Of a DNA stretch of 64,000 bases, positions 1 through 8,032 are shown one piece after another; the first letter of the stretch is position 1, and the number at the start of each line of letters is the position of its first letter. Position numbers and translations under genes: made by a program. The DNA comes from Streptomyces sp. WM6378 (lineage in GTDB: Bacteria; Actinomycetota; Actinomycetes; Streptomycetales; Streptomycetaceae): positions 9,756-73,755 of the forward strand of contig NZ_LGDD01000335.1 of assembly GCF_001279695.1 (NCBI RefSeq), read 5' to 3'. Below the pieces are notes generated by a model, which did no database searches, was not told the origin of the DNA, and saw nothing but the letters and a program-made list of their open reading frames with translations.

Positions 1-1443
1 CTCGGCGCGCTGGTCGGCACCGACCGCGCGGCCCCAACTCTGCTCGTCGTCCCCCAGCCCCGCGACCGCGACCTGCGCTTCGGCTTCCTGGCCGACCTCG
101 CCGAGGCCGTACTGCCGCACCTGGACGCGTACGCCGACGACGTCGAGCCGGTCGAGCGCTCCGAGACGGACCCGGAGACCGGCAAGAAGACCAAGGTCGA
201 GGTCGAACTGTGCGCGGACGCGCCGCAGTTGATCGTCCCGGGCCGGGCCGGCCTCGACTTCGTGCGCCTGCTCGGCCGCTCGATGCGGTTCCGCCGCACC
301 GCCGAGCAGGACCCGGACACGCCCCATCCGGCGCCGCCCCGGGTCCCGCTGCTCGGCCGCTGGTTCACGCACTACGCCGAGCGTGCCCGCACCCCCGGGG
401 CCGCGCTGCTGCTCGCCGCGACCGACCTCCTGAACCGGCACTGGGCGACCGGCCAGTCCAGCCTGGAGGACCAGCACCTGGGCGCGCTGCTCGCCTGGAT
501 CGACCCGCCCGAGGGCGAGTCGGGGGCTCAGGCGGCGCTGCGGGCCGAGCTGGCGCGGGGCGCGGACGGCCAGCTCCTTTGCCCGCCGGCCGGCCCGGCC
601 ACCGACCCGGCGTTCGACAACCGCCTGCTCGCCCCCGCCGTGGAGCGCTACGACCGGGCCCGCAAGGCGTTGCAGGCGGCCGAGGACGGGCTCGTAGCGG
701 ACGAGCGGCTCGGTCAACTGACCGTCGCGGAACGGGAGATACGGCGTCTGCTCGCGGCGCAGCTCATGCCCACCTGGGCGGCGGTGTGGCGCGCCCTGGA
801 CCTGTTGCGGGAGCTCCCCGAGGGCGAGCGGGCGGCCGCGCGCTGGACGAGCGACCGCTGGTCCTTCACCGGCCACCGGGACCGCATCACCGCGGGTGAG
901 CCGCCGCAGCCGCGCCGCGACGACGCGGTGACCGCCGCCACCAAGCTGCTGCGGCGCGAGCGCGCGCAGGCCGAGCTTGAGGCGGGCGAGGCGCTGGACG
1001 ACCCGCTCGTGATGGCGGGCCGTCGGCTCGCGGGCGAGGCGTTCACGGGCGAGGCCGTCGAGGTGACCTCGGCATGGACGGAGTCCAAGCGCCCCAGCCC
1101 GCGCCCCCTGGTCACCCTGCGCACGGACGACGCCCCGCATCTCGCCGAGGGCGCGAAGGTCTACCGCACCCTGGACGGCAAACCGCAGAAGGCCGAGTTC
1201 GTGACGTACGAACCGGAAGGCGCCCTCGTCCTGCGGATCCTGGACAAGATGGGGCGCGCCAAGGACCCGGCGCCCGGCTCCGTCCCCGAGAAGGGCGACC
1301 GGATCTGCTGGACGCTGTTCGAGCACGAGCAGCGCGGCGCCCCCAAGCTGCCCGACCCGGAAGCCACCCCGTGGACCCACGGCGGCCCGCCGGGCAGCGG
1401 CGCCGAACAGCCCGACCCGCTGACCCCCGAGGACATCCTGTGA
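1..1443 (+). CDS. Unknown protein, 5' end outside window; coupled to SF1 helicase
   Basis: The frame is open from base 1 to the TGA at 1441-1443, so at least 480 residues belong to a gene that starts upstream of the window. I do not recognise a catalytic motif. The visible part is hydrophilic, rich in Asp, Glu, Arg and Ala, with no membrane segment and a Pro-rich acidic tail. Its stop overlaps the GTG of the next gene (GTGA), so the two are almost certainly translated together. By inference this is a partner or adaptor of the downstream helicase. The internal ATG at 285 and later starts are not favoured because coding continues straight through from base 1. Confidence 0.75.
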   Translation, partial: LGALVGTDRAAPTLLVVPQPRDRDLRFGFLADLAEAVLPHLDAYADDVEPVERSETDPETGKKTKVEVELCADAPQLIVPGRAGLDFVRLLGRSMRFRRTAEQDPDTPHPAPPRVPLLGRWFTHYAERARTPGAALLLAATDLLNRHWATGQSSLEDQHLGALLAWIDPPEGESGAQAALRAELARGADGQLLCPPAGPATDPAFDNRLLAPAVERYDRARKALQAAEDGLVADERLGQLTVAEREIRRLLAAQLMPTWAAVWRALDLLRELPEGERAAARWTSDRWSFTGHRDRITAGEPPQPRRDDAVTAATKLLRRERAQAELEAGEALDDPLVMAGRRLAGEAFTGEAVEVTSAWTESKRPSPRPLVTLRTDDAPHLAEGAKVYRTLDGKPQKAEFVTYEPEGALVLRILDKMGRAKDPAPGSVPEKGDRICWTLFEHEQRGAPKLPDPEATPWTHGGPPGSGAEQPDPLTPEDIL

Positions 1444-2780
1444 CCGCCTTCGATCCGGGCGCGGCCGCGGCCTCGGCCACCGACGCGATCCTCGCCGACA
1501 CCCTGCACGGCGTCTCCCGCGGCGTCGTCGTGGACTCGCCGCCGGGCGCCGGCAAGTCCACGCTGGTGGTGCGCGCGGCCCTCGAACTGGCCGCTGCCGG
1601 GCGCCCGTTGATGGTGGTCGCGCAGACCAACTCGCAGGTCGACGACCTGGTGGTACGCCTCGCGGAAAAGGCCCCGGACCTGCCGGTCGGCCGCCTGCAC
1701 AGCAGCGACAGCGACCCGTACGACAAGGCCCTGGACGAGCTGGAGAACGTACGGAAGTCGTCGAAGGCGGGCGATCTCGCGGGCCTGGACGTGGTGATCT
1801 CGACGGCCGCGAAGTGGGCGCACGTCAAGTCCACCGACACGGGAGGGCCCTGGCGGCACGCGATCGTGGACGAGGCGTACCAGATGCGCTCCGACGCGCT
1901 GCTCGCGGTCGCCGGGCTCTTCGAGCGGGCGCTGTTCGTGGGCGATCCGGGGCAGCTCGACCCGTTCGCGATCGCCGACGCCGAGCAGTGGGCGGGGCTT
2001 TCCTACGACCCGTCGGCGAGCGCGGTCTCGACGCTGCTCGCGCACAACCCGGAGCTGCCGCAGCACCGGCTGCCCGTCTCGTGGCGGCTGCCGGCGTCGG
2101 CGGCGCCGCTGGTATCGGACGCGTTCTATCCGTTCACGCCGTTCCGCAGCGGCACCGATCACGGCGACCGGCGGCTCGCCTTCGGCGTCGCCTCGGACGG
2201 CTCGGCGCCGGACCGGGCGCTCGACGAGGCGGCCGAGTCGGGCTGGGCCCTGCTCGAACTGCCCGCCCGGCACACCCCGCGCACCGACCCGGAGGCGGTC
2301 CGCGCCGTCGCCCAGGTCGTACGCCGCCTCCTGGACCGGGGCGGGGCCGCGACCAGCGAGCGCTCGCCGGAGCCGGTCCCGCTCACGGCGGCCCGGATCG
2401 CGGTCGGCACCGCGCACCGCGACCAGGCCGCCGCGGTCCGGGCGGCGCTCGCGGAGCTTGGCGTGAGCGGGGTGGCGGTCGACACCGCGAACCGGCTGCA
2501 GGGCAGGGAGTTCGACGTGACGGTCGTCCTGCACCCGCTCTCGGGCCGCCCGGACGCGACGGCCTTCCACCTGGAGACGGGCCGCCTGTGCGTGCTGGCC
2601 TCGCGCCACCGGCACGCCTGCGTCGTGGTGTGCCGCGCGGGCGTGACGGACCTCCTGGACGACCACCCGTCGACGGAGCCGGTGCAGCTGGGCGTGACGG
2701 TGAAGTTTCCTGACGGGTGGGAGGCGAACCACGCGGTCCTGTCCCACCTGGCGGAACACCGGATCAGCTGGCAGCCGTGA
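1440..2780 (+). CDS. Superfamily 1 (Upf1/DNA2-like) helicase or AAA ATPase
   Basis: 446 residues with the SF1 helicase motifs in order: Walker A PPGAGKST near residues 34-41, Walker B VDEAYQ near 143-148, motif III GDPGQLDPF near 168, an SWRLP motif IV-like segment, NRLQGREFDVTVV (motif V) and a motif VI-like SRHRHACVVV near the C-terminus. ATP-driven unwinding or translocation on nucleic acid follows from family knowledge; the substrate is unknown. The GTG start overlaps the previous stop as GTGA, which fixes it and shows translational coupling. An upstream ATG at 1074 in the same frame lies inside the previous gene and is rejected. The protein is compact for this class, with no added nuclease domain visible. 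Confidence 0.8.
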   Translation: MTAFDPGAAAASATDAILADTLHGVSRGVVVDSPPGAGKSTLVVRAALELAAAGRPLMVVAQTNSQVDDLVVRLAEKAPDLPVGRLHSSDSDPYDKALDELENVRKSSKAGDLAGLDVVISTAAKWAHVKSTDTGGPWRHAIVDEAYQMRSDALLAVAGLFERALFVGDPGQLDPFAIADAEQWAGLSYDPSASAVSTLLAHNPELPQHRLPVSWRLPASAAPLVSDAFYPFTPFRSGTDHGDRRLAFGVASDGSAPDRALDEAAESGWALLELPARHTPRTDPEAVRAVAQVVRRLLDRGGAATSERSPEPVPLTAARIAVGTAHRDQAAAVRAALAELGVSGVAVDTANRLQGREFDVTVVLHPLSGRPDATAFHLETGRLCVLASRHRHACVVVCRAGVTDLLDDHPSTEPVQLGVTVKFPDGWEANHAVLSHLAEHRISWQP

Positions 2781-2972
2781 GCCAGGGACGGCCCCACCGC
2801 CGGACGGAGTCCGGCACGCCTCCGGAGGCGGCCAATGGACGCAGTGTCTGGCAGCCCTGAGCCGCACCGGCTCACGGCCCCGCGAAGGCCCCCTTGCGTA
2901 CGCGCGGGAGAATGGACGGTGGCCCGGGGCGCCCGGACCGTGACCGTCGAACTTGCCCCTGGGAGGACAGAC

Positions 2973-3320
2973 ATGCCGGAGCACGAGCGGAAAGAGGAGC
3001 GGCAGCGGCTCAGGCCCGCGCCGCTGCTCTTCGAGCCTTCCGAGGCCACCGCCGACCCGGAGCACTTCTTCGACCTGGAGTCCATAGAGGACCCCCGGGC
3101 GCTCCTTTCGCGCGCGACCGAGCTGGCCCTCGCCTTCCGGGCGGCGGCGGACCGGGCGGTCGAGTTCCAGGCGATCGCGGCGGCCCAGCTCGCCGACCCC
3201 CGCCGCTTCGACCGGCTCACCCCTGCCGACGTGGCGGAACGGGCCCAGTGGACCGAGGACTACGCGAAGAAGATGATCGAGTTCGGCCGCGATCTGATGC
3301 GCGCGGGAGAACTCCCCTAG
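2973..3320 (+). CDS. Small hypothetical protein
   Basis: 115 residues, acidic and probably mostly helical, with no membrane segment and no motif I recognise. The ATG at 2973 has a good ribosome site (GGGAGGA about 8 bases upstream), which is why I prefer it to an upstream in-frame ATG at 2835. It follows the helicase gene by about 190 bases and so probably has its own promoter. The function is unknown. Confidence 0.7.
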   Translation: MPEHERKEERQRLRPAPLLFEPSEATADPEHFFDLESIEDPRALLSRATELALAFRAAADRAVEFQAIAAAQLADPRRFDRLTPADVAERAQWTEDYAKKMIEFGRDLMRAGELP

Positions 3321-3468
3321 AGCATCACGACCGCCCGCACCACCCGCACCACCCCGGCCACGCGCCCCGGGCATATGCCGGGGCGCAAGATACCCCCTCC
3401 CAACCCGCCCTGTCCCGGTTTCCGCCAAGTCGCCGAACCGGAACCTGGCCAGCCGGTAGACGTAGAGC

Positions 3469-4185
3469 ATGAGCAGCGACAACGGCAGGGGCAGCGGGGT
3501 CCGGGAGACCAGGACGGGCAGCGGCCCGCTCACAGCGGTCGGCGGGCGGGGCGGACCGGCCGGGAGCGAGGACGCGTACGACATCTTCCGGGCACTGCGC
3601 GACGAGGACGACCAGCAGGTCGGCGAGGTGACCGCCGCGGGCGCCGCCTGGCTGTCGTCCGCGGCCACCCACGCGCGCAGCACCCTCTCCCTCTGGGAGG
3701 CCCGGCCGACCGCCCCCGGCGTGCTGCCCTGCGGCACGGTCTTCGACGTCGTGAACGTGCCGTCGATCTTCGGGCGCCGGATGCTCGACCGGCTGTGGGC
3801 CGAGGGGCCGGGCTCCGGGCCGGTCGCGATCCACCGCGGGCGCATGCTGCTGTTCGCCGCGCCCGGCACCGCGCAGCGGCTGCCCTCGCTCCTGGCGTGG
3901 GAGGAGTGGCACGGCGCCGAGGTCCCGGTCCCGCCGCTGCTCTGTCACGGCGCGGGCGACGCCGTCACCGTCCCGGCCCTGGTCCGCCCGCAGCGGGAGA
4001 ACACGGGGGCGGCCCGCTGGCTGGTGGCCCCCGACACCCGCCGCCCCTGGCTGCCGGGGCCCGACGTACTGCTGTGGGCCTGTGTCCGGGCGGCCAAGAA
4101 CAAGCCCACGGACCTTCCCCGGATATCGATTTTTCCTCGCGCCGATCAGGATGCTAATGTCTACGACGTCAGCAGGCGCCGCTAG
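3469..4185 (+). CDS. Bifunctional DNA primase/polymerase-like domain protein
   Basis: 238 residues. The central segment (W..RP.AP.VLPCGT.FDV, then GPVA..RGRMLLFAAPG) follows the pattern I know from Prim-Pol N-terminal domains of Streptomyces proteins annotated as bifunctional DNA primase/polymerase, but the usual zinc and acidic active-site pattern is not clear here. Activity is therefore an inference. The C-terminal 20 residues are encoded over the promoter of tRNA-Lys. The stop codon TAG at 4183-4185 lies inside the tRNA gene, an overlap of 10 bases. The ribosome site in front of the ATG is weak, so the start is uncertain. Confidence 0.65.
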   Translation: MSSDNGRGSGVRETRTGSGPLTAVGGRGGPAGSEDAYDIFRALRDEDDQQVGEVTAAGAAWLSSAATHARSTLSLWEARPTAPGVLPCGTVFDVVNVPSIFGRRMLDRLWAEGPGSGPVAIHRGRMLLFAAPGTAQRLPSLLAWEEWHGAEVPVPPLLCHGAGDAVTVPALVRPQRENTGAARWLVAPDTRRPWLPGPDVLLWACVRAAKNKPTDLPRISIFPRADQDANVYDVSRRR

Positions 4186-4249
4186 CTCAGTTGGTTAGAG
4201 CAGCTGACTCTTAATCAGCGGGTCCGGGGTTCGAGTCCCTGGCGGCGCA
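4176..4249 (+). tRNA. tRNA-Lys (CTT), copy 1
   Basis: A 74-base cloverleaf. Acceptor arms GCGCCGC and GCGGCGC pair fully, the D arm is TAGCTCAGTTGGTTAGAGC, the anticodon loop CTCTTAA gives anticodon CTT (reads AAG), the T loop has TTCGAGT, and the discriminator is A. The 3' CCA is not encoded. The first 10 bases overlap the 3' end of the upstream coding gene. A hairpin terminator follows directly. Identical copies lie at 17650 and 27533. Confidence 0.97.
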
Positions 4250-4255
4250 CAGACG

Positions 4256-4289
4256 GAAGAAGCCCCTCGCGGAAGCGGGGGGCTTCTTC
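4256..4289 (+). terminator. Terminator of tRNA-Lys copy 1
   Basis: Stem GAAGAAGCCCC..CGC with loop GGAA and a complementary right arm, just after the tRNA. Nearly the same hairpin follows copy 2 at 17730, so the duplicated unit includes the terminator. It also lies between convergent genes and may stop the protease transcript from the other side. Confidence 0.8.
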
Positions 4290-4331
4290 GTGTCCGCGGC
4301 GAGGACCGGCCGTGCCCACTGCCGGAACCGC

Positions 4332-5603
4332 TCAGTGCGAGATCTTGACCGTCCAGGCACCCGATTTCGTCCGGCCCTCGGCCTCGATCTTGATGCCCTC
4401 GCCGGGCACCGTGAACGTCTCGCCGAGCGCCACCGGCGCGTCCGCGAGCGCCGGGTACACCGACCTCTCCCAGCACGCGTCCGTGCCCGGATGGGCGTCG
4501 AGCACCTCGACCGGGCCGCCGCCGGACGCGGACCCGCTGCGGACCCGGTAGACGAGCAGTCCCTGTTTGCAGCTCGCCCGGTCCAGGCCGCCCGAGTCCC
4601 GCACCTCGATGACGATCGCACTGTCCTCGCCGGTACGCGCCACCGCGAGGCGCTTGCCGGCCGCGCCCGCCTTCGCGGGGGACGCGGACAGCGGCTCCAG
4701 GGTGAGCCTGCTCGTGCCGTCGCCGGTCACGCAGGCGACCTCCTGCCGGTCCAGCCAGCCGAGCTTCCACTTGTGCCAGCCGAACAGGTCGGGCGCCGTG
4801 CCGAACTGACTGCCCATCACATCCCAGTCGCCGACATAGGTGTCCCAGTCGCCACTCTTCCCGTCCTGGGGGCGGTGATAGAGATCCGGCAGGTCGAAGA
4901 CGTGCCCGGTCTCGTGGGCCAGCACGTTGCGGTCCGGCGGGTGGTGCTCGAAGACGGTCACGACGCGGTTGACGTCCCGCCCGTCCGCGCGCACGGGCCG
5001 GTCGAAGTTGACGACTTTCGTGGCGTCAGCGTCGACACCGGGCGCGTCCGGGTCGGCGACCAGATAGACGATGTCGTACTTCGAGAAGTCGGTGGTCGGA
5101 TCGGCCGCGCGGATCGCGTCCTGCAGATAGCGGGTGCGCTGGTCCGGGTCCCAGTCGCGCGCTATGCGGTACGAGGTCGACGCGGCCGGCATGCGCACCC
5201 AGCGCTGCTGCGGCTCGGCGTTCAGCCGGAACTTGCCGTACGAGGCCTGCTCGAAGAAGCGGCTGGTGGCGGGGAAGTAGTCGGCGGCCAGGTCCTTGGG
5301 GGTGGTGGCCGGCTTCGAGTCCGGGAAGGACAGGAAGATCATCACCGCGTTCAGGGCGCGGACCGGGCGCGGGTAGGCGGCGTTCCAGGTGTCGAGGCCG
5401 AGCGAGTGGTGGGCCTTGGTCCGGGGCAGGGCGCAGGGCACCGCGGCGTTCGCCGCGACGGCGGGACCCGACGCCAGCGAGATGGCGGCGAGCGCCGAGA
5501 GGGAGGTGAGCGCCGCCGCCGCACTGCGCAGCCGGACACGCTCCACTCCCCCGGGTGTCTGCTGACGCTGCACGTCGACCTCCGGAAGCGGGATGCGGGA
5601 CAT
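4332..5603 (-). CDS. Secreted M6-family metalloprotease
   Basis: About 423 residues from the ATG at 5603. An Ala/Ser-rich hydrophobic stretch after an Arg-containing N-region (VRLRSAAAALTSL...) reads as a Sec signal peptide, with cleavage likely near AVAANA. The zinc site HETGHVFDLPD (HExxH plus a downstream Asp) sits in the middle, followed by a Met-turn-like DVMGS segment, as in immune inhibitor A / M6 peptidases. The predicted role is extracellular peptide-bond hydrolysis. The in-frame ATG at 5675 would add 24 residues without improving the signal, so 5603 is preferred; a GTG slightly downstream is also possible. The gene is monocistronic and divergent from the c-di-GMP gene. Confidence 0.85.
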   Translation of the reverse strand: MSRIPLPEVDVQRQQTPGGVERVRLRSAAAALTSLSALAAISLASGPAVAANAAVPCALPRTKAHHSLGLDTWNAAYPRPVRALNAVMIFLSFPDSKPATTPKDLAADYFPATSRFFEQASYGKFRLNAEPQQRWVRMPAASTSYRIARDWDPDQRTRYLQDAIRAADPTTDFSKYDIVYLVADPDAPGVDADATKVVNFDRPVRADGRDVNRVVTVFEHHPPDRNVLAHETGHVFDLPDLYHRPQDGKSGDWDTYVGDWDVMGSQFGTAPDLFGWHKWKLGWLDRQEVACVTGDGTSRLTLEPLSASPAKAGAAGKRLAVARTGEDSAIVIEVRDSGGLDRASCKQGLLVYRVRSGSASGGGPVEVLDAHPGTDACWERSVYPALADAPVALGETFTVPGEGIKIEAEGRTKSGAWTVKISH

Positions 5604-5942
5604 CCCACCCACTTTGTGCAGGTTTATTAAGATATGCCCTGTTCTGCTGCCCCAGAAAGGTGAGGGGGGCGACACCCCGATGACTTACGGAAAGTCACGA
5701 CCGATCACCGAGGGCCCGAGCCCGGCCACACCCGCGCAGAAACGATCGGTCAACGATCGACCCGGAACTCCTGGTGCTCTTGATCACGACGACGAAGCTG
5801 GATCGCGCCGCGCGCCAGCCTCTATGATCGGCACACTTTCCTGCGTGGAACCGGCTCACAAGGCTGTCGTCCACCCCGGCCGAAGAACCAGAGCAACTCC
5901 GTACTACCTCTGCACAACTCGATTGCACTGCGGGAGCCAGCG
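5604..5942. promoter_or_regulatory. Divergent intergenic region between protease and c-di-GMP genes
   Basis: 339 bases without a convincing gene. The protease-proximal part (around 5620-5640) is AT-rich for this genome (TTTATTAAGATATG) and is the likely protease promoter on the minus strand. The rest must hold the promoter of the GGDEF-EAL gene, but I could not assign -35 and -10 boxes with confidence. Confidence 0.4.
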
Positions 5943-7955
5943 GTGAGCGGAACCTCCGAAGGACCGGGTCCAGCACCCGCGACCACCCGGTCGCCGATCA
6001 CAGAGCGTCATATCGACCGGCTCGGAGGCGCCCTGGCCGAGCGCCCTCCGGAACCTGCCGGAAACCCCCCGCCCAAGCATCCGCCGGAACGGACCGGCCC
6101 CGCGCCGGACTCCCCTGCGGAGCAGCCGGCGGGCCCGCTCGCCGACCGGGCCGCCGAGCTCCTGGCCGCCCTGCGGGCCGAGCGCGCCGAGCAGGCCACC
6201 CAAGCCACCGAGTACGCGATGGGGCGCAGCGCCTCCGAACTGCGCGACTACCGGGCCGCGTTCAACGCCGCCCACCTCGCGATGGCGGTCGTCGACCGCG
6301 AGGGCACCGTCGTCGCCGCCAACGACGCGCTCGCCGAACTCCTGGGCACCGACCCGGCCGCGCTGCACGAGCAGGACGCCGCCGACCTCGTCGATCTGGC
6401 CGCCGACAACCGCACCTGGCACGCCTACCGCGAGGTGCTGCGCGGCGCCCGCAACCGGTTCCGCTGCACCCGCCGCCTCAAGCACCCCGACGGGCATTCG
6501 CTCTGGGCCGAGGTCACCGTCGCGCCCGTGCCCGACAGCTCCAGCGTGCTGCTCTCGATCGCGGACATCAGCGACCGGCGCGAGCTCCAGGCGCGCCTGC
6601 GCCACCTCCAGATGCACGACCCGGTGACCCGGCTGCCCAACCGCACCCTCTTCTTCGAGCGCCTCAACTCCGCGCTCGAAGCGTCCACTTACGACGGCGG
6701 CACCGGCCGCATCGGGATCTGCTACCTCGACCTCGACGGGTTCAAGGCGGTCAACGACACGCTCGGCCACCGGGTCGGCGACCGGCTGCTCAGCGCGGTC
6801 GCGGCCCGCCTCACCGAGTGCGCCGACCAGGCCGGGTACGCGCGCAGCGGCGGGCACCTGGTGGCGCGGCTCGGCGGCGACGAGTTCGCCGTCCTGGTCG
6901 AGGACTCCACGGGCACGGAGCAGCTGGCCGAGCTCGCCCGGTCCGTACTGGAAGCCCTCCAGCAGCCGTTCGACCTGGCGGGCCAGCGCCTGTCGGTGTC
7001 GGCGTCGATCGGGGTGGTGGAGCGGGCCGGCGCCGGCACCACCGCGACCGGTCTGATGCAGGCCGCCGACACCACGCTGTACTGGGCGAAGGCCGACGGC
7101 AAGGCCCGCTGGACGCTGTTCGACCCCGAGCGCAACGCCCACCGCATGACCCGGCAGGCGCTGTCCTCCACGCTCCGGCCGGCCGTCGAGCGCGGGGAGT
7201 TCACGCTGGAGTACCAGCCGCTGGTGGGCATGGCCGACGGGGTGGTGCACGGGGTCGAGGCGCTGGTGCGCTGGAACCATCCGCAGTTCGGGATGCTCCC
7301 GCCGAATCGGTTCATCGGAATTGCTGAAGAAGACGGCTCGGTCGTCCAGCTCGGCCGCTGGGTGCTGCGCACCGCGTGCCGGCAGGCGCGGCGCTGGCAG
7401 ATCGAGCACCCGGACGTGCCGCCGGTCTTCGTCAGCGTCAACGTCGCGGTGCGCCAGGTCTGGGACTCCGACCTGGTGGCGGACGTCGCGGAGATCCTCG
7501 CGGAGACCGGGCTCCCGCCCGACCTGCTCCAGTTGGAGCTCACCGAGTCCGCGGTGATGGGCTCGGCGGGCCGCCCGCTCCAGGCCCTTCAGGCCCTGTC
7601 CGACATGGGCGTGCACATCGCGATCGACGACTTCGGCACCGGCTACTCCAACCTCGCCTACCTGAGCCGACTGCCCGTGTCCGTCCTCAAGCTGGACGGC
7701 TCGTTCGTGCGCGGTTTCCAGTACGACGAGGGCGGCGCCCACCCCAACCCGGCCGACGAGACCATCGTCGAGGCGATGGTCCAGCTCGCCCACCGGCTCG
7801 GGCTCACCGTTACCGCCGAGTGCGTGGAGACCGTCGAACAGGCCTCCCGGCTCGCCCGGATCGGCTGCGACACCGGCCAGGGCTGGCTCTACTCGCGGGC
7901 GGTCGCGCCGGACCGGATCGCCGAGATGGTCGCGCTGAGCCCGCAGAAGGTCTGA
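5943..7955 (+). CDS. PAS-GGDEF-EAL c-di-GMP turnover protein (RmdA-like)
   Basis: 670 residues with no membrane segment. An N-terminal Pro/Ala-rich region is followed by a PAS domain (about 100-215), a GGDEF domain with intact GGDEF at 311-315, and an EAL domain with intact EALVRWNH from 439 plus DDFGTGYSNL and KLDGSFV. GGDEF makes c-di-GMP from two GTP and EAL hydrolyses it to pGpG. The residues that would form the RxxD inhibitory site five residues before GGDEF are not RxxD, so product inhibition is probably absent. The domain order matches soluble Streptomyces RmdA. Start GTG 5943 has GGGAG upstream. In Streptomyces such enzymes tune development through c-di-GMP and BldD. Confidence 0.9.
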   Translation: MSGTSEGPGPAPATTRSPITERHIDRLGGALAERPPEPAGNPPPKHPPERTGPAPDSPAEQPAGPLADRAAELLAALRAERAEQATQATEYAMGRSASELRDYRAAFNAAHLAMAVVDREGTVVAANDALAELLGTDPAALHEQDAADLVDLAADNRTWHAYREVLRGARNRFRCTRRLKHPDGHSLWAEVTVAPVPDSSSVLLSIADISDRRELQARLRHLQMHDPVTRLPNRTLFFERLNSALEASTYDGGTGRIGICYLDLDGFKAVNDTLGHRVGDRLLSAVAARLTECADQAGYARSGGHLVARLGGDEFAVLVEDSTGTEQLAELARSVLEALQQPFDLAGQRLSVSASIGVVERAGAGTTATGLMQAADTTLYWAKADGKARWTLFDPERNAHRMTRQALSSTLRPAVERGEFTLEYQPLVGMADGVVHGVEALVRWNHPQFGMLPPNRFIGIAEEDGSVVQLGRWVLRTACRQARRWQIEHPDVPPVFVSVNVAVRQVWDSDLVADVAEILAETGLPPDLLQLELTESAVMGSAGRPLQALQALSDMGVHIAIDDFGTGYSNLAYLSRLPVSVLKLDGSFVRGFQYDEGGAHPNPADETIVEAMVQLAHRLGLTVTAECVETVEQASRLARIGCDTGQGWLYSRAVAPDRIAEMVALSPQKV

Positions 7956-7970
7956 GCACCGGTACGCGGA

Positions 7971-8012
7971 CGGCCGCCCCGCTCCGCCGCAGGGCGAGGA
8001 GTGGGGCGGCCG
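7971..8012. terminator. Bidirectional terminator
   Basis: Perfect 10-base arms CGGCCGCCCC (7971-7980) and GGGGCGGCCG (8003-8012) lie between two convergent genes, the c-di-GMP gene ending at 7955 and the chitinase ending at 8033. Confidence 0.75.
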
Positions 8013-8032
8013 CGTGTGCGGGGGCGCTCAGG

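Noticed and set aside
1161..3869. 902-residue minus-strand open frame
   Set aside because: It lies opposite the helicase and three other supported genes, has a random Arg/Gly/Pro-rich composition and no motif.
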